Positions 8,854 to 17,422 of a stretch of DNA of 64,000 nt are shown here, piece by piece. The stretch is from Pseudomonadota bacterium (GTDB lineage Bacteria; Pseudomonadota; Alphaproteobacteria; UBA2136; JAPKEQ01): NCBI GenBank assembly GCA_036141575.1, contig JAYZXF010000011.1:1-64000 (forward strand), read 5' to 3'. Every line of letters starts with the position of its first letter. Position 1 is the first letter of the stretch. A program made the translations under genes and the position numbers. The notes below the pieces were generated by a model. It saw only the letters and a list, made by a program, of their open reading frames with translations. It had not been told where the DNA came from and ran no database searches.

Positions 8854-10017
8854 TTGAAAGATATGCAAAAGAAAAGCGCAGGTTTTACACTGCCAGAGAT
8901 GATTCTAGTTGTTGTGGTTTTGGGGATTTTCTTAACGATGGTTTTTCCAGATATTACAAGGCTGATACAGTTTAATGCCGCTAAAATTCAAGAAGCAAAC
9001 ATGAAAGACATTCAGCTTGCTGTTGAGGCGCGTGCAAAAGACGCTGATGCAATTCGTGCTGATGGTGCTGTACTTACAGATGTAAGCAATACCTTGATTA
9101 ACTATCTAAGTCCTTACACGCGACTCCCAAGGAACCGTATTGCTGAAGATGAGTGGGGGCAGCCACTTCTGTTAGAACATGCTGTTGCTTTTGATACATA
9201 CCGAGGTGTTTCTATTACTGTAAACTACTTTGCAGCCCTTTCAACTGGGGTAAATAAAGCACGTGATACGGCGCAAGGTACAGCTTTCCCTGGTGCTGGT
9301 GGGTTTGGCGCAAACTTAACGGCTGCAAACTACGCTAACCTTGCCGCTGCTGGTGATGATTACCTTATTAAATTTACAGATTACCCGCAAAAAATTGCGG
9401 TTATTGATGACGCGGTGAAGAAGTTAGAGGCTATTGAGAGGCGTTTGGAAGCTTACGCTGAAGCGCGTTTTGCCGAATATATTACAGTGAAAGAAAACTG
9501 GTGTACAACGGCACCTCGTACGACGACATACAGTAACGATCTTCTGGCGTGTTATGCAGGTGAGTTTGCCGCAGGTAATCAGCAAGATGAAAACAAGATT
9601 GTATTTTACCCTGCCGACCAAGTGGATAGTAACAACTCTCGAAGAAACGTTTATGGACGTAGTGCTGGCCCAGGGTCTGATCGTACCAACACGGCTTATG
9701 CAACAAACCTTACATTTACTGATGGTGTAGACGTTGCTGCAAACTCTATTGCTGAATTTAATCCCCATACGGCGAATACAGAAAACTTTATTTCAAACTC
9801 ACATAACGCAGCAAACCGAAACAACCGTGGGGCTGCAATGGTTAGGCTTATGCGCATTATTGGTCTGCCTGATGATTACTGTTGTACTTCAGACGGTGAA
9901 CCTTTCTATTATTACTCACTTCCTGCAAATTCAGGATCAGATTGTGTGCGTGCGAACAGGCCTTGGCTTGGAGATATTAAGAAGCCACCAATTGTGAGCA
10001 TTGAAGCACGATGCTAA
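8854..10017 (+). CDS. Large minor pilin / pseudopilin with GFTLPE cleavage site
   Basis: The N-terminus KKSAGFTLPEMILVVVV is a canonical prepilin site: cleavage after Gly, Phe at +1, Glu at +5, then a hydrophobic helix. At 387 residues it is about twice the size of ordinary pilins. A DEWGQPLLLE element near residue 105 corresponds to the GspG DPWG motif. Several cysteines are present (ENWCTT, LLACYAG, YCCTS, DCVRAN, EARC), consistent with disulfides outside the cytoplasm. A TTG start at 8854 sits seven bases after AAGGGG; an ATG at 8863 is the alternative. It is paralogous to the next gene: both end with an IGLPDDYCC / LGLPSRYCC segment. Confidence 0.8.
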   Translation: MKDMQKKSAGFTLPEMILVVVVLGIFLTMVFPDITRLIQFNAAKIQEANMKDIQLAVEARAKDADAIRADGAVLTDVSNTLINYLSPYTRLPRNRIAEDEWGQPLLLEHAVAFDTYRGVSITVNYFAALSTGVNKARDTAQGTAFPGAGGFGANLTAANYANLAAAGDDYLIKFTDYPQKIAVIDDAVKKLEAIERRLEAYAEARFAEYITVKENWCTTAPRTTTYSNDLLACYAGEFAAGNQQDENKIVFYPADQVDSNNSRRNVYGRSAGPGSDRTNTAYATNLTFTDGVDVAANSIAEFNPHTANTENFISNSHNAANRNNRGAAMVRLMRIIGLPDDYCCTSDGEPFYYYSLPANSGSDCVRANRPWLGDIKKPPIVSIEARC

Positions 10018-10038
10018 GAGGTTAAAGGGGTAGCATAT

Positions 10039-11184
10039 ATGACATATCAGCAAAAAAACAAAGGCTTTACCCTTCCAGATGTAATTCTGGTGATGGCAAT
10101 CCTTGCTGTGCTTATTACATCGCTTTACCCAAGTTTGAGCAGTTACTTGCTGAAAGGTAAAGAAAAGGAAGAGTTAAACAGGCAAATTGAGATTGTTGAT
10201 GCGTTTGAGTCGTACTTAAGTGCTGTTGGAGAATTTCCAACACTTCCGGCAACTGCCAATATTTTGAATGCTCCTAACTTTAATAATGCTTGGACACGTG
10301 TCAGCACGGTATTTTCGAGTGATACAACTGTAACAAACCTTTCTTTAAGTGATATGCAAACGGATGAGTTTGATCAAACTCGTTTGCTCTTAACAGATAC
10401 ATCAACTGTAAACTTCGCAGGTGGAACATATAATGTCTACTACATTGCTGTAGTCTCTCTTGGAGCTGATGGATGTTTTGGTGTGGAAGCTAACCCTGCA
10501 CCGCCTTGTGATAATGTAGCGCCAACAAGTCTTGCAGATGTTGATGGTGCGCCAGCCTTTACAATTAATGACTATGACTCTCTTGTTGCGGCAGCAGGCT
10601 CAGATGACATTATTACCAAATATACAGATGCCTCCGTTAAAACTCAGTCTTATAACTCGCTCCTCTTGCAGATTTCATCAATAGAAGAGGCTTTGGATCA
10701 GTTTGCTTATCAGACAAGGAAGCGTGCTGAAACAATTATTGAGCGAGAGTGTCAGGATAACCATGTGTCTCTCACATACTCAATATATAACTGTTATTCA
10801 GATATTAGAACCAACACTGCGCCAGGGAATGCTGTGGCAACTGTTATGCCGGATACTCAGATATTTGTTCCACCTTCAACAGGTGAGGTTATGGCAGACT
10901 ATGATGTTGTTTTGTTAGGGAGTCGATATATTCAGGACGAAGTAAGAACGGCGACTGGTGCTGTGGGTACGTTGCGTAACCGTATTTATAATACAGATGG
11001 CGCAAGCCAAGCTATTATTCGTAACCGTAAAGATGGTATGGTCGCTCTTATGTCTATTTTGGGTCTTCCAAGCCGTTATTGTTGTAATCCACTGGATAAA
11101 TATTTTGATCATACGACAAGGAAATGGGAAAAAATGCCATTATTTTACCAATCTAACCCGCGTCGTGTGAGTGTTGCTCCTTAA
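10039..11184 (+). CDS. Large minor pilin / pseudopilin with GFTLPD cleavage site
   Basis: The N-terminus KNKGFTLPDVILVMAIL is a prepilin cleavage site with Asp instead of Glu at mature position 5. The 381-residue length, internal Cys pairs (ERECQD, IYNCYSD) and the YCCNP motif near the C-terminus match the preceding gene, so the two are paralogues. Asp at +5 is rare in major pilins but occurs in minor ones, and could place this subunit at a fixed position such as the tip. AAAGGGG lies eight bases before the ATG. The function as a minor pilin is inferred. Confidence 0.78.
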   Translation: MTYQQKNKGFTLPDVILVMAILAVLITSLYPSLSSYLLKGKEKEELNRQIEIVDAFESYLSAVGEFPTLPATANILNAPNFNNAWTRVSTVFSSDTTVTNLSLSDMQTDEFDQTRLLLTDTSTVNFAGGTYNVYYIAVVSLGADGCFGVEANPAPPCDNVAPTSLADVDGAPAFTINDYDSLVAAAGSDDIITKYTDASVKTQSYNSLLLQISSIEEALDQFAYQTRKRAETIIERECQDNHVSLTYSIYNCYSDIRTNTAPGNAVATVMPDTQIFVPPSTGEVMADYDVVLLGSRYIQDEVRTATGAVGTLRNRIYNTDGASQAIIRNRKDGMVALMSILGLPSRYCCNPLDKYFDHTTRKWEKMPLFYQSNPRRVSVAP

Positions 11185-11186
11185 AG

Positions 11187-11594
11187 ATGTTTGATTTATT
11201 GCTTCAGGAATTTCCACTATATGGAGCGTTTGCTCTGTTCGCTTTCGGCACTATTATGGGATCTTTTATACATTGTATGGGGTATCGGGTGGCTATAGGT
11301 ATGAGCTTGCGCACCCCTCCAAGCCAATGTGGCTCCTGTGGACGAACGCTTAAGGCAATCGATTTAATACCAGTTATTTCTTACCTTATGTTTCGTGGTA
11401 AATGTCGTAAGTGTGGTGCACGATTCTCTATTATTTATGTTGTGATTGAGGTTTTGGCAGGTGCCGGCTATCCGGTTATATATTTTGCGACACATAGTTT
11501 TGTGTGGGCTTCAATTACTGTGGCATTTTGGTGGCTGGCTCTTTATAGGTTTTCATATCTTTTGCATAAAAAGACAGCGATTCATCAGGAATAA
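11187..11594 (+). CDS. Stand-alone prepilin peptidase N-terminal (DiS_P_DiS) domain protein
   Basis: This is a 135-residue membrane protein with a hydrophobic start containing GTIMGSFIHCMGYR, followed by two Cys pairs, CGSC and CRKC, separated by the LIPVISYLMFRGK stretch, and then two more membrane segments. This is the N-terminal zinc-binding domain of type IV prepilin peptidases, where N-methylation activity has been placed. The aspartyl protease part (first Asp and the GxGD motif) is absent because the gene stops at 11594 and the next gene starts at 11668. It starts two bases after the preceding pilin-like gene. A separate catalytic peptidase must act elsewhere if the pilins are cleaved. 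It could also be a decayed pilD. Confidence 0.8.
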   Translation: MFDLLLQEFPLYGAFALFAFGTIMGSFIHCMGYRVAIGMSLRTPPSQCGSCGRTLKAIDLIPVISYLMFRGKCRKCGARFSIIYVVIEVLAGAGYPVIYFATHSFVWASITVAFWWLALYRFSYLLHKKTAIHQE

Positions 11595-11667
11595 GTAGTC
11601 AAAACGTATAATCTTGCGTATTCTACAGATAATAAAAACAAAATTTAGGACGTCGGATTTTTAAATC

Positions 11668-14319
11668 ATGACTATGCCTTATCGTAAGTTTCTATGGGTA
11701 ACTACGCCTATGATGGCGTCTGTTTGGCTATTGGCGGGGTGTGGAGCCCCTATTGATGCTGCCTCTAATACTGGAGAGGTTTCTCCAAATATTTCTTTTG
11801 TAAATAAGGGCGCTGTTCAGGGTGAAGTTGTTGGACAAACTCAAATTACAGCAACACCTAAAAAGCCATCAATCCAAGATTACTCTAAATATTATTTTGA
11901 AAACGAAGTTGTTTTCGATATTGAGCCTACAATTCAAAAAGGCAAAATTTTCATGCGTAAAACGCAAGATGCAGCACCTCCAAGAGAAGTTGTTGCAGAA
12001 ACTGAACGTTTGAAGCAAGAAGTGGGCGCTTTAAAGAGCCAATTTGCAGCAACGCAAGATGCATATCAGCGTGAACGTGCGGAGACGCTTGCCGGGTTTA
12101 ATAACAAACTTCAAAGAATGTCTGACGCAAGTGCTAAAGAAATTCAAATGCTCTTTGATGCAAACGCCAAAGAACGCCAGGCCCTTGTGGGTGAAATCTC
12201 TGGTCTTAAATCTAACCTGAGGCAGGTTGAGGCTTCAAAGCAGGTTCTTAAAGATGAGATTGCAGCTCTTGCACAAAAACAAGAGCTGGATAAGCGTATT
12301 AATGAAGAACGTCGTCAGGCTGCTAGAGATGCGCGTGCAGAATCTTTCATGGAAGAGCTTGAGATTCGTAAGAAGCTTGATGAAATTCGCCGTCATGAAC
12401 TTTTACAAACAGCTGAGCTTCAAAAACGTAGTGCTCTTGATAATGAGCGTAGGCTTGCCATGCTTGAATCTGAGCGTAAAAGTCTGATTGGTAAAATTAC
12501 AGATCTTGAAGGTGAGTTGACGCAGTTTGCTCGTGAAGATGATGTTCTGCAAACATCAAAATCATTTGAAACAATGGTGGCAAGTTTAAGCAAGCAACTT
12601 GATATTCTTGGCGCAGATGCAGTACGCCGTAGCGAGTTTGCCTTGTCTGATACTTGGACAAGAGAGGCGCTTAATAAGCTTTCTTACACCATTGATGGTT
12701 TAGAAACTGCAGCAGCGAGAAAAGATGATATTCAAGCACAGAATCGTGCGATTGAAGGTCGTCTTCTTGCAATGCAAAACCATATTGAAGGTGTAAAAGC
12801 TTTTGCGGATAAAAACCGTGAAATGACTTATGAGCAGCGCCGTGTTGTTGATCGCGTAACGGCCTTATCTAAAGGCATTGATGCGATTCAATATCAGCTA
12901 GATAGTCAAAATAGTGTTTCTGCGGCCGCACAAACAGCTCTTCAAGCTCAGCTTGCGAGCTTGAATAATGAATTTACAGAGCTGCGTAAGGTTTCTGCAA
13001 GTAAAGGTGATGTTGGTGCGACACGTGCACTTGTTGAAGCACGTGCAAATCACTTGAATGAGAGTATTGCTCTTCTACAAAACCAAGTTCTTTCTGGTCA
13101 GTCGATGGATCAACGTGCGCAAAGTGCCCTTGATGAAAAAATTCATGAGGTTGGTATTGAAATTACAGCTCTAAATGCGGCTGTTGATTACATGAAAGAT
13201 GGTCTTGACGATGGGTTGGGTCAGACACGTGCACTACGTGACTCTATTCAAAACCAGCTTGCGAGCTTGAATGATGAGTTTACAGCGCTTCGTCAAATTT
13301 CAGCGACGAAGAGTGATATTGATGCGGCAAGAGAGCTTGTGAATACACAGCTTGCAGCAAGTCAAAATGCACTTGATGCAACAAATGCTCTTATGATTGT
13401 GACGTCTGACGGTATTAATGAGAGTTTGAATATGGTTCAGGAGCAGATGGAGCGCGATCGTTTGCGTGATGCTGATGCGCGTCTAGCTCTTAACCGTGAG
13501 CTTTCACGTGTGGGTACAGATATTCAGGCACTAAGAACTCACTTTGATTATGTTCAAGGTCAAGGCGATGTACGTTTTGATAACTACGTTAAATCACAAG
13601 CAGGTTTACAGCAAAAATTAGATAGCTTTACAGATGAGCTACACGCTCTTAGAGCTGCTGCTGCACAAAAGAGTGATGTAGATAATGCGACGACAATGGT
13701 TGAAGAGAGGCTTGCTGCCCTTCAAAGCGATATTGGTGCTGTAAAGGCTGATATGGCAAGTAAAGTTGACCTAGATGCTTTGAAGTCAGATCTTGAAGAG
13801 AAAATCTTCTCAATTAAGAACTCTGCAGGCTTTACACGTAACAGCGCGGATCTTTTGGAGCAGCGCACACAGTTTGAAGCTGTACAAAATGGTGAAAATA
13901 TCAGCTCTGAGAACCTAAGGGTTGCTATCCTTCAGCCCCCGTCAGTGAATGGTGATATTACAAATGATATTCATGTAACACATTTGCCAGAGGGATATGT
14001 CGCTGAAACCTCAATGGAGAACTGGATTGATTTGCAGGACTACCAAGTTGTTGTGCACGCTGAAAATGATACTCTGGAAGATATTCTTGGGGATGTGCTC
14101 CACTCTGCAACGCCGTTTACAGGTAAGTGGGAGTTGAAGTGGAAGTTGAGATCTGAAAACCAAGATATTTTGAATGAGAAATTCAGTTTAAATGCTGAAA
14201 CATCCTTTGCAGACTTTGCAAATTACATTTCTAGCTATATGTTTAACTACCGTGGATTTAAACTTTCTTTCAATATGTTTGATAAAGAACGAATTGTATT
14301 GGTAACTGACAGTGAATAG
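11668..14319 (+). CDS. Long coiled-coil lipoprotein with TcpQ-like C-terminal domain
   Basis: This 883-residue lipoprotein has a lipobox LLAGC with Cys25 as the lipidation site. Residues ~100-760 are almost entirely coiled coil, with at least three repeats that begin QLASLNNEF, QLASLNDEF and KLDSFTDEL, each followed by an ALR-type and a KSD(I/V)D-type segment. The C-terminal ~100 residues form a small domain (DTLEDILGDVLHSA, then a W-rich strand, and FKLSFNMFDKERIVLV) that resembles TcpQ/PilL C-terminal domains, which bind and localise pilus secretins. It would extend from a membrane across the periplasm. It overlaps the next lipoprotein gene, which shares the same terminal domain. Which membrane it is anchored in is unknown. 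Confidence 0.7.
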   Translation: MTMPYRKFLWVTTPMMASVWLLAGCGAPIDAASNTGEVSPNISFVNKGAVQGEVVGQTQITATPKKPSIQDYSKYYFENEVVFDIEPTIQKGKIFMRKTQDAAPPREVVAETERLKQEVGALKSQFAATQDAYQRERAETLAGFNNKLQRMSDASAKEIQMLFDANAKERQALVGEISGLKSNLRQVEASKQVLKDEIAALAQKQELDKRINEERRQAARDARAESFMEELEIRKKLDEIRRHELLQTAELQKRSALDNERRLAMLESERKSLIGKITDLEGELTQFAREDDVLQTSKSFETMVASLSKQLDILGADAVRRSEFALSDTWTREALNKLSYTIDGLETAAARKDDIQAQNRAIEGRLLAMQNHIEGVKAFADKNREMTYEQRRVVDRVTALSKGIDAIQYQLDSQNSVSAAAQTALQAQLASLNNEFTELRKVSASKGDVGATRALVEARANHLNESIALLQNQVLSGQSMDQRAQSALDEKIHEVGIEITALNAAVDYMKDGLDDGLGQTRALRDSIQNQLASLNDEFTALRQISATKSDIDAARELVNTQLAASQNALDATNALMIVTSDGINESLNMVQEQMERDRLRDADARLALNRELSRVGTDIQALRTHFDYVQGQGDVRFDNYVKSQAGLQQKLDSFTDELHALRAAAAQKSDVDNATTMVEERLAALQSDIGAVKADMASKVDLDALKSDLEEKIFSIKNSAGFTRNSADLLEQRTQFEAVQNGENISSENLRVAILQPPSVNGDITNDIHVTHLPEGYVAETSMENWIDLQDYQVVVHAENDTLEDILGDVLHSATPFTGKWELKWKLRSENQDILNEKFSLNAETSFADFANYISSYMFNYRGFKLSFNMFDKERIVLVTDSE
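12949..13650 (+). repeat. Tandem ~102-residue coding repeats in the coiled-coil lipoprotein
   Basis: The stretch CAGCTTGCGAGCTTGAAT recurs at 12949 and 13255, 306 bases (102 codons) apart, followed by near-identical ATGAxTTTACAG. A third, more diverged copy begins near 13609. At protein level each unit carries a QLxSLNxEFxxLR segment and a KxDVDxA segment. Confidence 0.75.
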
Positions 14320-14320
14320 C

Positions 14321-15865
14321 ATGTTTAAAAAATCTGTATGTATGACAGCTTTGGTGCTGCTTTCTGGCTGTGGTGGGGTCTCTATTGCTCCCCATAAAAT
14401 GGTAAGTGAGGCCAAGCCTCGTGAACATAAATATGGTGGTGGTATTCTTGTTGCTGAATCTGAGATTGTTGAATACGAGCACTCAAAAACAGAGTATAAA
14501 GACTGCGATAATACATTACCTTTAGAAATTGCAGTACAAAGTAGTACGTCTAGGCATGCTGAGCTTTATGAATCAGCAAGAGAGCACTGTGGTCACGCAG
14601 AAATTATTTTTGATGGCCAAACTCCAGAAGGGCAACGATCTGCGGACCCTGCCATTCAGATTAAGTTTACAGACTTTAAGGGGGCACCAATTCAAAGCCA
14701 AACTAAGTCTAAAAATATTGTTATTGCCCTTGAGGGTGAAGAGGCTGTTCTTCCGAGTGACTTTTCTCTAAAGCCACAAACCCAAGCAGCTAAGGTACAG
14801 ATTGCACGTAATACAGCAGATCCTTACACAAAGACTGTGAGTGATTGGCAGGAAAATCGTGAACGCACACTTCTTTTAAAAGAATCTGAAAAGCTGCTGG
14901 CTAACGTGAGAGATCTTGATCGTATGAAAGACACTGCAATTATTGCAGCTCACCAAAAAGAGATTCAGCGCTTGCTTGCAAAGTTGCGTAACCTTGAGGT
15001 TGAGGATGAATCTAAGCAGGAACGCAATGAAGAAGCCCTTGCGATGCTTGATAAAACACGCCTTGAGTCAGAAGCGCGTCGCCGTCAACAAGAGCAGGAA
15101 CATAGCCACCTACGTTCTAAGCTTGAAGAGCAAGCAGCTCGTATTATTGAGCTAGAGAAGCAAAAACAAGCTATGGATCATCAGATGGCGCGTAAGCAAG
15201 ATGTTTACACACAGCAGCTTGAGCGCTTGAGTACGGATCTAAAGATTGCTGAGGCTATGGCAGAGAAAGGCCGACAAGAGCTTGTTTTGGAGGCAGCGTC
15301 TAAGATTGCTGAAGCTGAACGCCTAGCCTTTGCTGCTAAAATGCAAGAAAAGGCATCTATGGAGCGTGAGGCTGAGCGTCTGCGTGATGAGGCCGATAGT
15401 ATTATGGCGCGTGCGCATACGCTATCAGGAGGTCGTCAGATTATTATTCCAGGGCTAACACCTCTTTCTAAGACAGTGTTTAACAGGTCTGAGGCTAAGC
15501 TGCTTTCAGGCACGACAGCTCTTGTTAATGAATGGACAGATATCCCTCTTGTAGATAGACAAGGAAACCTTCGATTAGAAGACATTGAGCTTGCCATCTA
15601 TGAAGAAGATAAAACGATCCCAGAAATCCTAGAGAGTGTATTTACAGCCATTAATACACGTGCACCAGGGTGGCGCACTCAGTTTGAGCTTCCTGAGAAT
15701 AGGAAGTACGTACTGGAAGAAAAGTGGACAATTGCGGCTGAGTCTCGTTTGGATGAGCTGTTAAGTTATATTGCAAACCGTGTAAAAACAGAACATGGTG
15801 TTCAGTTATCATTCCAACAGTTCGATGCAACGCAACTCCTTCTAGTAGGGGTTTGGGATAAGTAA
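14321..15865 (+). CDS. Second coiled-coil lipoprotein with TcpQ-like C-terminal domain
   Basis: Starting at the ATG at 14321 the protein begins MFKKSVCMTALVLLSGC, a short signal sequence with lipobox LLSGC. A GTG at 14312 in the same frame, inside the upstream gene, is a possible alternative start. Residues ~180-370 are charged coiled coil rich in Glu, Arg, Lys and Gln. The C-terminal ~90 residues (KTIPEILESVFTAIN, then LDELLSYIANRVK and LSFQQFDATQLLLVG) show the same pattern as the end of the preceding 883-residue lipoprotein, resembling TcpQ-type secretin partner domains. The pair therefore look like paralogous periplasmic spacers of different length. Transcription probably ends after this gene, since a promoter-like sequence precedes the next. 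Confidence 0.68.
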   Translation: MFKKSVCMTALVLLSGCGGVSIAPHKMVSEAKPREHKYGGGILVAESEIVEYEHSKTEYKDCDNTLPLEIAVQSSTSRHAELYESAREHCGHAEIIFDGQTPEGQRSADPAIQIKFTDFKGAPIQSQTKSKNIVIALEGEEAVLPSDFSLKPQTQAAKVQIARNTADPYTKTVSDWQENRERTLLLKESEKLLANVRDLDRMKDTAIIAAHQKEIQRLLAKLRNLEVEDESKQERNEEALAMLDKTRLESEARRRQQEQEHSHLRSKLEEQAARIIELEKQKQAMDHQMARKQDVYTQQLERLSTDLKIAEAMAEKGRQELVLEAASKIAEAERLAFAAKMQEKASMEREAERLRDEADSIMARAHTLSGGRQIIIPGLTPLSKTVFNRSEAKLLSGTTALVNEWTDIPLVDRQGNLRLEDIELAIYEEDKTIPEILESVFTAINTRAPGWRTQFELPENRKYVLEEKWTIAAESRLDELLSYIANRVKTEHGVQLSFQQFDATQLLLVGVWDK

Positions 15866-15947
15866 GGCTGTTTGTGGCTAAAATGCGCCACTTCTTTTTT
15901 AAAGCAGCTGTTTTTTAAGGAAAAAATAAAAAAAATACACTTCATAC

Positions 15948-15976
15948 TTGATTTTTGGGTGTGTGACTCCAATACT
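15948..15976 (+). promoter_or_regulatory. Candidate sigma-70-type promoter for the traA-like gene
   Basis: TTGATT at 15948-15953 and AATACT at 15971-15976 are separated by 17 bases. They lie in the 178-base gap before the pilin-like gene at 16044, the longest gap in this part of the locus, giving a leader of about 60 bases. The -10 element is weak. Confidence 0.4.
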
Positions 15977-16043
15977 TTTACATGTAGGGAGAGCAAAACC
16001 TTAGGGTTATGCTTTGTTTAGGTAAAAACGAGGAAATATTAAA

Positions 16044-16400
16044 ATGATTTCAAAAAAATTCTCAATGATGATGTTTGCTGGTCTTGTAGCAGTGCTATTT
16101 ACACTGATGCCGGAAATGGCAAACGCGGCAACTGGTGATGATGCTCTTGGAGATATCCGTGATGTTATTGCTGGTAACGTTGGTACTCTAATTGGTCTTG
16201 GTATTGCACTATTAGGTCTGTACACATGGCTTGTACAGCAGTCTAGCTGGGGCGTTATCATGATTGTTGGTGGTGTTGCGATTACAGCATTCCCAGGTAT
16301 CTTCAGTGGTATGCAGGACGGTTTTGCAACAATGTTTGCTGCGACTGGTGCGACAGACGATACTACGGCAATTCTTGATGCTGCAGCTGTGGCCAAGTAA
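16044..16400 (+). CDS. TraA/VirB2-like T4SS pilin
   Basis: This 118-residue protein has a signal peptide ending PEMANA, followed by a mature part with two hydrophobic helices (VGTLIGLGIALLGLYTWLV and WGVIMIVGGVAITAFPGIF), the layout of VirB2/TraA-type conjugative pilins. It is the first gene of the F-like block, immediately before traL-like and traE-like genes, as in F plasmids. An AACGAGGAAA purine stretch lies before the ATG. A strong terminator follows the stop, so the pilin is likely made in excess over the downstream assembly genes. The exact processing is not determinable from sequence. Confidence 0.75.
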   Translation: MISKKFSMMMFAGLVAVLFTLMPEMANAATGDDALGDIRDVIAGNVGTLIGLGIALLGLYTWLVQQSSWGVIMIVGGVAITAFPGIFSGMQDGFATMFAATGATDDTTAILDAAAVAK

Positions 16401-16410
16401 GACTACATAT

Positions 16411-16443
16411 AAAAAAGTGGCCGCTTGCGGCCACTTTTTTTTT
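16411..16443 (+). terminator. Rho-independent terminator between traA-like and traL-like genes
   Basis: GTGGCCGC (16417-16424) pairs with GCGGCCAC (16427-16434) over a TT loop, followed by a run of nine T and preceded by six A. Its place inside the operon suggests partial termination that favours the pilin transcript. Confidence 0.9.
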
Positions 16444-16459
16444 GGCTTATAGTTAATTT

Positions 16460-16729
16460 ATGAGTAGTACACGTCCCGTCCCTAGAAATATTGATAAGCC
16501 TAACCGTATGGCAGAGTACGTTGTTGCGTTCCTTGTGACATATTATGGTCTAATGTTTCTGATTCATAAGCCTTTTGTTTCTATTGGGGCAGGGGGGCTT
16601 GCTGTTTATGTAATGTATAAATTTACAGCAAACAAGCCTGAAGGAATGGCATTCCGTTGGTGGTATCGTTATTTTTCGATTGGTAAGATGGTGCCAAACC
16701 CAAAAAAAGCAAAAAAATTTGAAATTTAG
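16460..16729 (+). CDS. TraL-like T4SS inner-membrane protein
   Basis: This is an 89-residue protein with two hydrophobic segments (about 18-35 and 40-55) flanked by basic residues, beginning PRNIDKPNRMAEY, a pattern like the FIPRxLDxPxR start of TraL proteins. TraL corresponds to VirB3, a small inner-membrane subunit that works with the VirB4/TraC ATPase. It sits in the expected position between traA-like and traE-like genes. No clear ribosome binding site precedes the ATG, and it starts only 17 bases after the terminator's T-run, so expression may depend on read-through. Confidence 0.75.
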   Translation: MSSTRPVPRNIDKPNRMAEYVVAFLVTYYGLMFLIHKPFVSIGAGGLAVYVMYKFTANKPEGMAFRWWYRYFSIGKMVPNPKKAKKFEI

Positions 16730-16783
16730 CCCAATATCGGCGACACTATTTCCAATAATAAATAAAACTGGATTTCTGTATAA

Positions 16784-17422
16784 ATGGATTTTTTGGCTCG
16801 AGCTGGAAGTTCTCTAGAGCGCGCGCACCGTCTTGCTGGTGTGCTTCTTGGTGTGATTTTTGTTTTAATCGCAATTTTATTCTATTTCGTTAAGGCAAAC
16901 TCAGAGATTAAAGTTGAGTACGAGCGTTTGAGAAACGAACTTAAGGTTTATGTTGTGCCAGGAAGCATTTCTGGTATTTATCAGCCAACGCAGCCTGATA
17001 TGCTGCTACGTGAGTTCTCTTCATTTGTTGTACAAAGTTTGAGCACATATACATTTGCAAATATTGAGTCGCAATATAAAGAAGCGAGAAGCTTTTTTGT
17101 GAAAGATCTTCGAAAAGTGACGGATCAAGCATTTAAATCTAAAATTTTGCAAGTCCGAAATGATGAACAAAGCTCAATTTTTATTGAAGATAGAGATTCT
17201 TTTAAGGTTGAAACTCTTGGTGATGGGCGAAACTTGGATGAAACGGTTTACCAAGTCACAATGAGAGGTCTTAGCCAGTATATTATTGGTGGCTCTGTTG
17301 TGGAAGCTGTGCCTGTTAGAATTCAAATGAAATTACTTCCAGCTTTTATTGGTAAGGACAACCCGTTTGGATTTGTGCTTAAAGAATACAAAGCGACAGA
17401 AATAGAGAAAACGCCATCGTGA
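16784..17422 (+). CDS. TraE/VirB8-like T4SS inner-membrane protein, copy 1
   Basis: This 212-residue bitopic protein has one membrane helix (about 18-38) followed by a periplasmic domain, the layout of TraE (VirB8-like). It contains a VYVVPGSISGIYQP motif near residues 50-63 and a long amphipathic region. The following gene carries the corresponding VYISPGAYGGIYQ-type motif and the same topology, so the two are tandem paralogues. The stop codon overlaps the GTG start of that gene. It should bridge the inner-membrane and core-complex parts of the secretion system. Confidence 0.7.
   Translation: MDFLARAGSSLERAHRLAGVLLGVIFVLIAILFYFVKANSEIKVEYERLRNELKVYVVPGSISGIYQPTQPDMLLREFSSFVVQSLSTYTFANIESQYKEARSFFVKDLRKVTDQAFKSKILQVRNDEQSSIFIEDRDSFKVETLGDGRNLDETVYQVTMRGLSQYIIGGSVVEAVPVRIQMKLLPAFIGKDNPFGFVLKEYKATEIEKTPS

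Noticed and set aside
7856-11184. A shufflon-like invertible pilin tip locus as in IncI plasmids
   Set aside because: The large pilin-like genes could suggest PilV-type tips, but there are no inverted 19-bp-type repeats or a site-specific recombinase nearby.
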